Source: JAJFKX01 sp965230265
GTDB lineage: Bacteria > Pseudomonadota > Gammaproteobacteria > Xanthomonadales > Wenzhouxiangellaceae
DNA: 64,000 nt
Reading direction: 5' to 3'
Assembly (NCBI GenBank): GCA_965230265.1
Contig: OZ245999.1
Span: 682,001 to 746,000, forward strand
Shown here: in pieces, positions 25,844 to 35,600 of the stretch
Layout of the letters: each line of letters opens with the position of its first letter
Position numbering within the stretch: position 1 is the stretch's first letter
Notes under the pieces: generated by a model
What the model saw: only the letters and a program-made list of their open reading frames with translations
The model's database searches: none
What the model was told of the DNA's origin: nothing
Program-made: the position numbers and the translations under genes

Positions 25844-25872
25844 AGAAGCGGGCAAGGGGGCAACCCGCTTCT
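25844..25872 (-). promoter_or_regulatory. Leader hairpin 2 upstream of tRNA-Leu(CAG)
   Basis: A perfect 9-bp stem (plus strand AGAAGCGGG / CCCGCTTCT) encloses the 11-base loop CAAGGGGGCAA. It is separated from hairpin 1 by three bases and begins at the predicted transcription start of the tRNA operon. No U-run follows either hairpin in either direction. Confidence 0.6.
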
Positions 25873-25880
25873 TGGTGCAG

Positions 25881-25909
25881 ATGATGGGGATAATTAATCA
25901 CGATGTCAA
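25881..25909 (-). promoter_or_regulatory. Putative promoter of the tRNA-Leu pair
   Basis: On the minus strand a perfect TTGACA (25909-25904), a 17-base spacer and CATCAT (25886-25881, four of six matches) predict a start near 25873, so the transcript would begin with the two hairpins. Confidence 0.5.
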
Positions 25910-26146
25910 CTATTCTTTCAAATAAAAATATACTAGTTTTTGACATGAGAAATTAAAATAAGCTATTTGTTCTTGTATAAATTATTGTTTTTTATAGAAA
26001 AAGATAAAAAACCAGACAAATACCCAAATTGTATGCATGTAAAATCACTGCCAGCTGTTAAACTACGCGGATGATATCCCCGATATGGGTGGGTTTGATT
26101 CTTCCCGCTTTCTGTTTGTTACCCGAATCTATAGAGAGGCGTTTCC

Positions 26147-28420
26147 ATGGCCGATAAGTCCAGGCGTCGCAAATCTGCACGTACGTCTCGAAAAAATAGC
26201 AAAAATGGTGGCCGCTCCAGGCCTACTGTTAATCATCAGTTCGCACTTGATGCCAGCCATATTAAATTGTTGGCATGGGTGGTTGAAAACCCTGGTCAGG
26301 CACCGACAGAAATTGAGCACAAGCAAACCCATAACCTGAGCGACTCACAGCTGAGAGCCGCTTTATTGTCTTTGCAGTCAGCTGGCTTATTGCACCGACA
26401 AGGTGAACAGTCCGGGGAACCGTTGTGGAAGGTGCCTGATAAAGTTTTTTTAATTACTGGTAAGGTCAGTATACATCCAGATGGTTTTGGTTTCGTTGCA
26501 ACCGTTCAGCAGGAAGATGACGTTTATCTGGGCAAACGTGAAATGATCGGTTTGATGCCTGGCGACACTGTATTGGTACAACAACAATATGATAAGCGCC
26601 GTGATCGTCATTATGGCGAATTATTGGGTGTCGTGCAGCGTGCCAGGCAACAAATGGTTGGGCGTATTGTCCAAAGTGGTAAACGGATGATGCTGATGGC
26701 TGACGACCCAGCCATAACAGAACCATTGGTGATTAAAGGCACGGATCAAGAGTCCAGTTTTACACCGGGTAGTATGGTGGTTGCACGCATTACTCGTTAC
26801 CCAAGTGATAATGGTAAACCCGGACAGGTTGCCATTGAGCGTTCGCTGGATGATCAGCATTTGGCGGGCTTGGCCACTGAAATTGCTGTTTTGGAACACG
26901 ACCTTCCCAGTGAATTCCCAGATGAAGTTATTCATGAAGCCAATCAGTTTGGTGATTCGGTCGCGTCAGAGCAGATCAAAGGCCGCAAAGATTTGCGCCA
27001 ATTACCGTTGGTCACGATTGATGGTGAGGATGCCCGTGATTTTGATGATGCCGTGTTTGGTGCGCCCAGTGGCAAGGGCTGGCGTTTGGTGGTGGCCATT
27101 GCCGATGTATCCAGTTACGTCAAACCAGGTTCTGCATTGGATGCAGAGGCAATTGAGCGTGGTACATCGGTTTATTTCCCAACACGGGTATTGCCGATGC
27201 TGCCTGAAGCATTAAGTAATGGATTATGTTCATTACGCCCAGAGGTCGATCGTTTGGCACTGGTTTGCGATATGCAGCTGGCCACTGATGGTGAGGTCCA
27301 ACGCAGCCGGTTTTATCCAGCGGTGATTAATTCTCATGCCCGATTAACTTATCGTCAGGCTGATCAGATTTTGAGTTCGGATGATTATCCTGCCGGGCAG
27401 GCTTTGGAATTGCCCAGCCAGGTTGTTGATAGTTTGCAGGCATTACAAAAAATCTGGCAATGCCGTGATCAACAACGTCAGCGCCGCGGGGCGCTGGCTT
27501 TCGATAGGCAGGAATCAATATTCATTTGGAATGCCGATGGCACAGTCAGTGATATTCAGCCCAGTCATCGGTTGATGACCCACCGTTTGATTGAAGAAGC
27601 CATGATTGTGGCCAATGTTGAAGCAGCCAAATTCTTATTAAAACAAAAAATGCCCGGCATATTGCGCGTGCATCCGCCACCATCAGGGGACAAGCTGGCG
27701 GAGCTAGAGCGTATGTTGTTGATGCACAATATTAAACCTGAATGGCACAATTCGCCCACGCCAGATGACTTTGCCCGCATTACGCAACAAGCCAGTGATC
27801 GGCCTGATAAAAACCTTATCGAAGAAATGCTGCTGCGTGCTCAAAGTCTGGCAGTCTACCAGCCTATCGAAGATGGCAAGACTGGCGGGCACTTTGGTTT
27901 GGCATTGGATGCGTATAGCCATTTCACTTCGCCCATTCGTCGTTATCCGGACTTGCTGGTGCACAGGGCTATTTATCAGGTGCTGGCTAAAAAGCATATC
28001 AAGCCAGATCACCAACCCGCTAAGATACGTAACAAGCAGGCATCGGTTAATGATTCACAGCAGAAGCTGAAAAATATGGCTCAGCACTGTTCATATACAG
28101 AACGTCGTGCAGAACAAGCCAGTCGAGATGTCGAATTTCGTTTAAAATGTCATTACCTGAAAAACTTTGAAGGTGAAAGTTTTGAAGGCTGGGTAACAGG
28201 CATAAAAAACTTTGGATTATTTGTAGAGCTGGAAAAACTGCAGATCAGCGGTCTGGTACATGTGAGTAATCTGGGCAATGACCATTATGAATATGATGAG
28301 CGTAATATTTGTCTGAGCAATCGGCGTACCGGGCAACGTATTCATATGGGGGATCAGTTGACAGTAAAATTATTGCGTGTCGATCTGCAACAAAGAAAAA
28401 TTGATTTTGCTTTGCAGTAA
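26147..28420 (+). CDS. rnr: Ribonuclease R
   Basis: 3'-5' exoribonuclease degrading structured RNA, rRNA fragments and non-stop mRNA. The 757-residue protein has an N-terminal winged-helix region (about 35-95), two cold-shock domains, the RNB catalytic domain with the metal-binding TIDGEDARDFDDAVF motif, and a C-terminal S1 domain (GWVTGIKNFGLFVEL, GLVHVSNL). It ends directly after S1 and lacks the lysine-rich tail of E. coli RNase R. Instead its first 27 residues are strongly basic (MADKSRRRKSARTSRKNSKN). GAGAGG precedes the ATG. rlmB follows at once, as in many gammaproteobacteria. Confidence 0.97.
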   Translation: MADKSRRRKSARTSRKNSKNGGRSRPTVNHQFALDASHIKLLAWVVENPGQAPTEIEHKQTHNLSDSQLRAALLSLQSAGLLHRQGEQSGEPLWKVPDKVFLITGKVSIHPDGFGFVATVQQEDDVYLGKREMIGLMPGDTVLVQQQYDKRRDRHYGELLGVVQRARQQMVGRIVQSGKRMMLMADDPAITEPLVIKGTDQESSFTPGSMVVARITRYPSDNGKPGQVAIERSLDDQHLAGLATEIAVLEHDLPSEFPDEVIHEANQFGDSVASEQIKGRKDLRQLPLVTIDGEDARDFDDAVFGAPSGKGWRLVVAIADVSSYVKPGSALDAEAIERGTSVYFPTRVLPMLPEALSNGLCSLRPEVDRLALVCDMQLATDGEVQRSRFYPAVINSHARLTYRQADQILSSDDYPAGQALELPSQVVDSLQALQKIWQCRDQQRQRRGALAFDRQESIFIWNADGTVSDIQPSHRLMTHRLIEEAMIVANVEAAKFLLKQKMPGILRVHPPPSGDKLAELERMLLMHNIKPEWHNSPTPDDFARITQQASDRPDKNLIEEMLLRAQSLAVYQPIEDGKTGGHFGLALDAYSHFTSPIRRYPDLLVHRAIYQVLAKKHIKPDHQPAKIRNKQASVNDSQQKLKNMAQHCSYTERRAEQASRDVEFRLKCHYLKNFEGESFEGWVTGIKNFGLFVELEKLQISGLVHVSNLGNDHYEYDERNICLSNRRTGQRIHMGDQLTVKLLRVDLQQRKIDFALQ

Positions 28421-28432
28421 TTGAGAATACCT

Positions 28433-29197
28433 ATGCCAAAGCACAATACTCAACGGGTTTTTGGTCTGCAGGTGGTGACCAATCTGCTGCAGCATAAACC
28501 GCATATCATTACCGCGATGTGGCTGGATGGGCAAACCGATAATTCGCGTTTAAATGAATTGGCTGCACTGGCCGAGAAAGTCGGTATTCGAGTACAGCCG
28601 GCAGCAGCACCAGCGCTTAAAAAAATCAGTAAAGGTGGTTTTCACCAAGGTGTGGTCGCGGATATTCAACCGGACAATCTGTTTGTTCAGCAGGATTTGA
28701 ACACCCTGCTTGCAGATTTGCCTGAGCAGTCCACATTATTGATGCTTGATGGAGTACAGGATCCGCATAATCTGGGTGCTTGTTTACGGTCAGCTGAAAG
28801 TGCCGGGGTTGCCATGGTTATGATTCCCAAAGATCGTGCTGCAGATTTAACACCGGTGGCCCGTCGTGCTGCCAGTGGTGCTGCCGAGCTGCTGTCGATA
28901 TGTCGGGTCACCAATGTGGCACGAGCGATTCGCAGTTGTCAGCAGCAAGGGTTCTGGACGGTGGGTACCAGCGATTCTGCTGAAAAAATGTTTTATGATG
29001 GTGAGTATTCCGGCAAGGTATTGCTGGTGATGGGTAGTGAGGGCGAAGGTATGCGGCGTCTGACCATGGATAGTTGTGACCAATTACTGGCTTTGCCGAT
29101 GGCGGGCAAAGTAAGCAGCTTAAACGTATCTGTGGCTACCGGTATTTGTTTGTTTGAAATTCAGCGTCAGCGTATGGCCCTCAATAAAAATAATTAA
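28433..29197 (+). CDS. rlmB: 23S rRNA (guanosine-2'-O-)-methyltransferase RlmB
   Basis: SPOUT-class enzyme 2'-O-methylating G2251 of 23S rRNA. The 254-residue protein has the N-terminal substrate-binding domain (QRVFGLQVVTNLL, KKISKGGFHQGVVADI) and the SPOUT knot with DGVQDPHNLGACLRSAE, VMGSEGEGMRRL and LNVSVATGICLFE. The ATG at 28433 is 12 bases after the rnr stop; a TTG immediately after that stop would add four residues without homology. Co-transcription with rnr is likely. Confidence 0.96.
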   Translation: MPKHNTQRVFGLQVVTNLLQHKPHIITAMWLDGQTDNSRLNELAALAEKVGIRVQPAAAPALKKISKGGFHQGVVADIQPDNLFVQQDLNTLLADLPEQSTLLMLDGVQDPHNLGACLRSAESAGVAMVMIPKDRAADLTPVARRAASGAAELLSICRVTNVARAIRSCQQQGFWTVGTSDSAEKMFYDGEYSGKVLLVMGSEGEGMRRLTMDSCDQLLALPMAGKVSSLNVSVATGICLFEIQRQRMALNKNN

Positions 29198-29223
29198 TCG
29201 CTAAAACACGGTTGACCAATTAT

Positions 29224-31155
29224 ATGTTGCATATTCCAACATTCAGCATCAAAGCAATATCAATGGCGGTGTTGTTGGCGGGCTTTGGTTCAATTAAGGC
29301 ATACGCACAACCGTTTACCGATGTCACTCAATTGTCAGGCCTTATTCACACCCATTCCAATGATGCACAGCAACAGCGCGAAGCCATATTGATTGCCGGT
29401 GGAGGAACCATTGGGGATTATGATCACGATGGCGATCCGGATATTTATCTGATTGGGGGCGGTAATAATACCAATACACTGTTTCGCAATAACGGCGATG
29501 GAACATTCAGTGATATTACGGCTGGATCAGGCACAGGCATCAATGATGTATTGGGGTCCGGCCCATTATTTACAGACGTTGATGCTGATGGTGATCTGGA
29601 TATTTTGATATTTTCAGTACAGCGCTGGGATCAACCGGTGGGTGCCGATCCAGACCTGCTGGAGAACCGTCCCCGACTATTGATTAATGATGGAACAGGG
29701 GTATTCAGTGAAACACCCTCTGCAACCGGTTTTGATTCGGGTATGCCGAGTTTTGGCGGGACAATGGCTGATCTGGACCGCGATGGTGATCTGGACTTAT
29801 TTATGACCCATTGGACTTCTGATGATGACGGTTTTCAGTTTTTTTGGGAAAACGATGGCAATGGTCAGTTCACCGATGTCACCAATGCATACCTTGGCAG
29901 TCAGGTATCCACGCTGGAGCGCTTTAGCTTCACTGCCAATATCACCGATATCAATAATGATGGTTGGCCGGATGTTTTACTGGCCAGCGATTTTGGTACC
30001 AGCCGTTTGTTCATCTCGGATGGCATGAATGCCGGGCAGCTGACTTTTACGGTCAGCAAGCCGCCTGTGATCAGTGATGAAAACGGCATGGGGGCAGCAG
30101 TGGGTGATTATGACAATGATGGCGATATGGACTGGTTTGTTTCCAGCATATGGGACCCGGACTTTGAGGCTGAAGGCAACTGGGGGATCAGTGGCAACCG
30201 TTTGTACCGCAATAATGGCAATGGTGAATTTGAAGATGTCACCGCTGTATCCGGGGTGCGTCGTGGCTTTTGGGGCTGGGGCAGCTGTTTTGCTGACTTT
30301 AACAATGATGGTCACCTGGATATTTATCATGAAAATGGATTCCCCATTGGTCAGGCCGATGAGTTTCATGAAGACCCTGCGCGCTTGTTTATGTCCAATG
30401 GTGATGGCAGTTTCAGTCAGCGCGCAGAAATCAGTGGTTTAGACTATACCGGCCAAGGACGTGGTATCAGCTGCTTTGATTATGATCTCGATGGGGATTT
30501 GGATATTCTGGTGATCCCCAATGGCAGTGATGTTCGGCTATATCGCAATGACCAGTTGAGTACTCGTTATCTAAAAGTACTGCTCACCGATACTGCTCCC
30601 AACCCTTATGCGATTGGGGCAAAAATTGTGATCAATAGCAATGTCTTTCAACAAACCCGCGAAGTGACGGCAGGCAGTAACTTTGTTTCCAATAACGACT
30701 GGCAGCAACATTTTGGATTGCAGGGACAAGCGAATCCACAGAGTATTACTGTGACCTGGCCGGATGGCAGTATCAAACAGGTACCCGGGCCCATTAACAG
30801 CAATCAGACTCTGAATATCGGTCGCTATTGCCATACCCGCTATCAAGTCAACGTTATCGATACACAGCCGGTGTCGTTAACACTCTATGCGAATCTTCCC
30901 AATGGGGCACCAATAGCCAATGCCATGGTTAGTGTGCAGGTTTTAAGTGGCCCCAATGTGGGACAAAACCAGTCAGTCATGACCAACAGCATGGGGGTTG
31001 CAGTGTTCAGCTTGAACAACGCGGGTCCCGGACAGGATAGATTGCAGTATCAATTCAGTGCCGATGGCGAAACCCGGCATTGTATGGCTTTGGTTAACTG
31101 GGATCCGGAGCAGACATTGCTGCGCAATGGGTTTGAGCAAACTGCCCAACAATGA
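29224..31155 (+). CDS. Secreted FG-GAP/VCBS repeat protein with ASPIC/UnbV domain
   Basis: About 643 residues. The signal peptide (hydrophobic segment ending SIKAYAQ) is followed by roughly seven FG-GAP-type calcium-binding motifs of the form DxDxDGxxD, such as DYDHDGDPD, DVDADGDLD, DLDRDGDLD and DYDNDGDMD, predicting a beta-propeller. Then comes an ASPIC/UnbV domain (GAKIVINSNVFQQTREV, ITVTWPDGSIKQV), as in CRTAC1-like proteins, and an Ig-like C-terminal domain. It ends LLRNGFEQTAQQ, a tail shared in form with the BNR protein at 44082-46439. A TTG at 29212 is an alternative start. A surface or extracellular binding role is inferred. Confidence 0.88.
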   Translation: MLHIPTFSIKAISMAVLLAGFGSIKAYAQPFTDVTQLSGLIHTHSNDAQQQREAILIAGGGTIGDYDHDGDPDIYLIGGGNNTNTLFRNNGDGTFSDITAGSGTGINDVLGSGPLFTDVDADGDLDILIFSVQRWDQPVGADPDLLENRPRLLINDGTGVFSETPSATGFDSGMPSFGGTMADLDRDGDLDLFMTHWTSDDDGFQFFWENDGNGQFTDVTNAYLGSQVSTLERFSFTANITDINNDGWPDVLLASDFGTSRLFISDGMNAGQLTFTVSKPPVISDENGMGAAVGDYDNDGDMDWFVSSIWDPDFEAEGNWGISGNRLYRNNGNGEFEDVTAVSGVRRGFWGWGSCFADFNNDGHLDIYHENGFPIGQADEFHEDPARLFMSNGDGSFSQRAEISGLDYTGQGRGISCFDYDLDGDLDILVIPNGSDVRLYRNDQLSTRYLKVLLTDTAPNPYAIGAKIVINSNVFQQTREVTAGSNFVSNNDWQQHFGLQGQANPQSITVTWPDGSIKQVPGPINSNQTLNIGRYCHTRYQVNVIDTQPVSLTLYANLPNGAPIANAMVSVQVLSGPNVGQNQSVMTNSMGVAVFSLNNAGPGQDRLQYQFSADGETRHCMALVNWDPEQTLLRNGFEQTAQQ

Positions 31156-31328
31156 CCCGTGTTTACAGGGGGATAATGGGATCGAAATAAATCACATTGG
31201 CTCCAGCGCCAAAACTAAGCTCTTGCTTTCAGAGCAAGTGTTATACAAGTCTTGATAAAGTTCGAAACCGCCCCCTTTGCAATGCTAAAATGTTCTCTTG
31301 TTAAAGCACACAAGAAGAAGGTTATTGC

Positions 31329-32492
31329 ATGGACTTCAAACTGACCGAAGAGCAGCAAATGATTCAGGATGCTGCACGCGATTTCGCTGACAATGCGATC
31401 ATACCAATAGCGGCTGAATTTGACGCATCGGGTCAATTCCCGATGGAAACCATCAAAGCGATGGGTGAGTTGGGTTTGATGGGTATTGAAGTCCCCGAAG
31501 CGTACGGTGGTGCCGGTTTGGATGCGATTGCCTATACCCTGGCAATGATCGAAATTGCACGTGCTGATGCAGCACATTCGACCATTATGTCGGTCAACAA
31601 TACATTGTATTGCAATGGCATATTGAAATATGGCACTGAGCAGCAAAAGCAGCAGTTCGTGCGTCCTATTGCAGAAGGTGAGGAAATCGGCGCATACGCT
31701 TTAACTGAACCACAATCGGGTTCGGATGCCAGCAATATGCGCTCTCGCGCCGTGTTGTCCGAGGATGGCAGCCATTATGTGATCAATGCCAAAAAATCCT
31801 GGATAACCTCTGGCCCGGTAGCCAAGTATCTGGTGCTGTTTGCCATGACCAACCCGGATGCCGGTGCCAAAGGTGTAACGGCTTTTATTATTGATGCCGA
31901 GCAGCAAGGATTTACCCGTGGAAAAATGGAACCCAAGTTGGGTATCCGTGCATCAGCCACCTGTGAAATTGAACTGACAGACTATCGCTGCCCGGTAGAA
32001 AACCGTTTGGGCGAAGAGGGTCAAGGTTTCAAAATCGCCATGAGTGTACTGGATGCTGGCCGTATCGGTATTGCATCACAGGCAGTCGGTATTGCCCAAG
32101 CTGCCTACGAAGCCAGTGTGGAATATGTAAAAGAGCGTAAAGCTTTTGGTCAGGAAATTGGCAGCTTCCAGATGATCCAGGCCAAGATAGCAGACATGAA
32201 AACCCGGTTGGAAGCAGCACGCCTGTTAACCTATAGCGCTGCCTGCAAAAAAATGGAATCCATTGAAAACGGTACCCGCTTTACGGTTGATGGCAGCATG
32301 GCAAAAGTGTTTGCATCCGAAGCAGCGATGTGGATTACCCACCAGGCTGTACAGATTCACGGCGGTATGGGTTACAGTAAGGAAATGCCAATCGAGCGCT
32401 ATTTCCGGGATGCCAAGATTACCGAAATCTACGAAGGGACCAGTGAAATTCAAAGGATGGTCATTGCACGTATGGAAACGGGTTTGCGTTAA
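31329..32492 (+). CDS. Acyl-CoA dehydrogenase (short-chain type)
   Basis: FAD enzyme introducing the alpha-beta double bond in acyl-CoA, passing electrons to ETF. The 387-residue protein has the N-terminal helical domain, the middle-domain motif ALTEPQSGSDAS, and the C-terminal QIHGGMGYSKEMPIERYFRD region followed by IYEGTSEIQ with the catalytic glutamate. Length and sequence resemble butyryl-CoA or other short/branched-chain dehydrogenases; the substrate cannot be set. AAGAAGG lies upstream of the ATG. It is a single-gene unit closed by a good terminator. Confidence 0.93.
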   Translation: MDFKLTEEQQMIQDAARDFADNAIIPIAAEFDASGQFPMETIKAMGELGLMGIEVPEAYGGAGLDAIAYTLAMIEIARADAAHSTIMSVNNTLYCNGILKYGTEQQKQQFVRPIAEGEEIGAYALTEPQSGSDASNMRSRAVLSEDGSHYVINAKKSWITSGPVAKYLVLFAMTNPDAGAKGVTAFIIDAEQQGFTRGKMEPKLGIRASATCEIELTDYRCPVENRLGEEGQGFKIAMSVLDAGRIGIASQAVGIAQAAYEASVEYVKERKAFGQEIGSFQMIQAKIADMKTRLEAARLLTYSAACKKMESIENGTRFTVDGSMAKVFASEAAMWITHQAVQIHGGMGYSKEMPIERYFRDAKITEIYEGTSEIQRMVIARMETGLR

Positions 32493-32614
32493 TCTGATGA
32501 AGGCTTAATGATCATTCGGCAACATAAGCAATGTGATGATCTGCAGTCTTTATATTTGAAGTTAATGCAAACTTTGAACAACTGATTGCCAATGAATAAT
32601 ACCTTGATGAACAC

Positions 32615-32647
32615 ACCGTACTGTTGTTGCAGCAGTACGGTTTTTTT
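32615..32647 (+). terminator. Intrinsic terminator after the acyl-CoA dehydrogenase
   Basis: A 9-bp stem (ACCGTACTG / CAGTACGGT) with a nine-base loop is followed by a run of seven T residues. It lies between the acyl-CoA dehydrogenase and gdhB, so gdhB has its own promoter. Confidence 0.85.
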
Positions 32648-32685
32648 ATAACCGCACCTAATCACAGTATTTGGGAACATAAATA

Positions 32686-35600
32686 ATGAGCGTGATGATG
32701 TCTGATATCAACAGCGACAACGATAAGCAAAAACTGCTGCAGGCCATCGAGGCCGAGTGCACCGACCTGATTCAATACCAGTCTGAAAACAAGCAAGATA
32801 ACAATGGTTTGGTGGCGCAGTTTTTCCGACGTGCAGCGCTTGATGAGCTACAAAAATACACGGTTGAACAGTTATCGAACCTCACCAAGGGTATGGATAA
32901 AATGGTTCGGCAGCGTGAACGTGGTCAGCTGGCGATACGTGTATACAACCCCGGTGAAGATGAGCATGGCTGGGAGTGCGGCAACACGGTTATTGAAATG
33001 GTTAACGATGACATGCCGTTTTTGGTTGATACCGTTAGTATGATTCTGGCCGAGTTGGGTCACCAAATCCAGATTATTATCCACCCAGTACTGTGGTTGG
33101 CACGTGACTCCAAGGGCCGTATTACCCATTTGTTGCCGCGCGCTTCAGACAAGGGTGATGCCAATTCGTTGATGCATATCCAGATTGAACGTCAGCCTCA
33201 AGGCAAACGCCTGGCCAAAATTGAAGATGCCATTCGTACTGCACTGGCTGAGGTAAGACTGGCGGTTGCAGATTGGAAGCCCATGCAAAAGCGTTTGCTG
33301 GAAATCGCTGACCGTTTTGAGAGTGATCAACCACGCGAAGGTGAGCAGGACCTGGATGAAGCCAAAAGCTTTGTGCGCTGGTTAGCTGAGGATAACTTCA
33401 CTTTATTGGGGCTGCGCCAGTATGACATTCAAACCAATGATCAAGAGCGGGAATTAAAGATCGTACCTGGCTCTGGCCTGGGTATTTTAAGCCAGGAGCC
33501 GAAAAAAGGCCGTACCCGTAAACTTAAGTCGTTGTCATCGGGTGCGCGCGGTACAGAATCGCGTGCTGAACCTATTATTATCACAAAAACCAATGCACGC
33601 TCGCGAGTGCACCGCAACGGATACATGGACTACATCGGTGTGTTGCGTTACAACGCTGAGGGCCAGGTGATAGGTGAATATCGGATTTTGGGTTTGTTTA
33701 CCTCCGGGGCATATAACCTGCGCTGTGTGGATACGCCGCTGGTGCGTCTTAAGGCGCAGCAGGTGATGCAGATGTCCGGCTTGCGCCCGGTGAGTCACGA
33801 AGGCAAGGCGTTAATGCATATTCTGGAAACGCTACCGCGTGATGAGTTGATGCAAAGCACCGTTGAAGACCTGCATCAGTTGGCGATGGGGGTTCTGGAT
33901 TTACAAGAGCGCCCGCAGACCCGTTTGTTTATCCGGCGAGAGCGTTATGGCCGCTTTTTCTCTTGCATGGTGTTTATCCCGCGCGATCAGTTTAATACTG
34001 AAAACCGCGAAAAAATCCAGGGTATTCTGCAGCGTGGTTTAAAAGGCAAGCACATTGATTTTGCGGTGCAGGTTTCAGAATCCACACTGGCTCGTTTGCA
34101 TGTGGTGGTTCGTCCGCAACAAGGGGCCGAACCTGGTGTCGATACCGATACATTACAGACCAAAATTATTGAAGCTGTGCGTTCCTGGCACGAGGAGCTG
34201 CGTGGTGCTTTGATAAAGCGTCGAGGTGAGCAAGACGGTATCGAGCTATCGGACAAGTATGGCATATGTTTTCCATTGTCATATACCGAAGAGGTCAAGC
34301 CATGGGTGGCTTCATTTGATGTGGAAAATATCGACGCATTAAATGATGAACAACCGATGCGCACCAGTCTGTATGTGCCACGTACCAAGCGTTTGGAAGG
34401 TTTAATACGTTTCAAACTGTTTATGTATGGCCAGCCGTTGGAGTTGAGCCGGGTATTGCCCATGCTGGAAAACCTGGGTGTGCAGGTGATCAATGAGCGG
34501 CCCTACCGGTTGGAATCCAAGTCGGAAATTTGGATTCAGGATTTTGACTTGTTACCTGCCGAGGGCATCAAAATTGATGTGCCCACTATTCAATCCAGTT
34601 TTCAAGATACCTTTGAACATGTGCTCAAAGGTGAGGCTGAGAATGATGCATTTAACCGTTTGGTGGTCACAGCCAATCTGGATTGGCGTCAGGTGGTGGT
34701 GCTGCGTGCCTATTGCCGCTATCTGTTACAGACCGGTATGCCTTTTTCACAGGCCTATGTACAAGATACGCTGATGCGTCATCCGTTGATTACCTGTTTG
34801 TTGCTGGGCTTGTTTGAGGCAATGTTCTCGCTGGATAATCAAATATCTGGCCGCTTTCGCTCACTGGGTCGGGCATTGGAAAAATTACGCACGCACAGCG
34901 ATGAAAAGATAGAAACCGCATTGGATGCTGCTGCCAGTGACATCATTAAATCCAAACTGACACCCAACCAGGAAGGCCGTCAGCAAGGCATCAAAATGAT
35001 CAAAGCAGCGCTGGATGCCGGGCTGCAAACGGTTTCCAGCCTGGATGAAGACCGCATTGTCCGTAACTATTATGAAGTCATAGATGCGACCTTAAGAACC
35101 AGCTTTTTTCAGCAAACTGAATCAGGTGAATGTCCCGAATATATCAGTTTTAAATTAGAGTCTGAACGCGTTCCTGAACTGCCAAAGCCTCGGCCTTATC
35201 GAGAAATCTGGGTACATTCACCCAGAGTGGAAGGCATTCATTTGCGTATGGGGCCGGTAGCACGTGGTGGCTTGCGCTGGTCGGATCGAAAAGAAGATTT
35301 TCGCACCGAAGTGCTGGGTTTAATGAAGGCCCAGAATGTGAAAAATACCATGATCGTACCGGTCGGGGCAAAAGGCGGTTTTGTGGTCAAAAAACTGCCA
35401 ACAGATGATCGTGAAGCCATGATGAAAGAGGTAGTGCATTGCTATCAGAGCTTTATCAATGGCTTGCTGGATATTACCGATAACACCATTGATGGCGAGC
35501 TTGTAGCACCGGAGAATGTTGTCCGGCATGATAAAGATGACAGCTATTTGGTGGTTGCTGCTGATAAAGGGACGGCTACTTTTTCTGATACTGCCAATGC

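Larger units (their letters stand above)
25793..26146. other. Gap between tRNA-Leu(CAG) and rnr
   Basis: This 354-base gap holds the two matched hairpins (25810-25872), a minus-strand promoter for the tRNAs (25881-25909) and a very AT-rich block (about 25900-26030) that probably contains the rnr promoter on the other strand. A TTGACA on the plus strand at 25940 has no convincing -10. No gene is supported. Confidence 0.55.

Noticed and set aside
25706..25872. CRISPR-like or transposon terminal repeat
   Set aside because: Only two units, with different stems and no regular spacers or transposase; better described as paired hairpins.
25749..25946. Open frame on the minus strand ending GGGIGRRASFRC
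   Set aside because: It runs through tRNA-Leu(CAG) and the hairpins; the GGGIGRRA-type ending is a well-known false translation of leucine tRNA genes.
25513..26146. Integrated element at the tRNA-Leu genes
   Set aside because: Both tRNAs are intact, there is no integrase and no duplicated 3' end downstream, and the flanks are housekeeping genes.
32615..32647. Riboswitch in front of gdhB
   Set aside because: The structure is a simple stem with a T-run right after another gene, which is an intrinsic terminator; no conserved aptamer pattern is seen.
33987..34493. 168-residue minus-strand frame inside gdhB
   Set aside because: Entirely antisense to a well-conserved catalytic gene and low-complexity in translation; a shadow of codon bias. 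The same holds for a long frame at 35320-35826.
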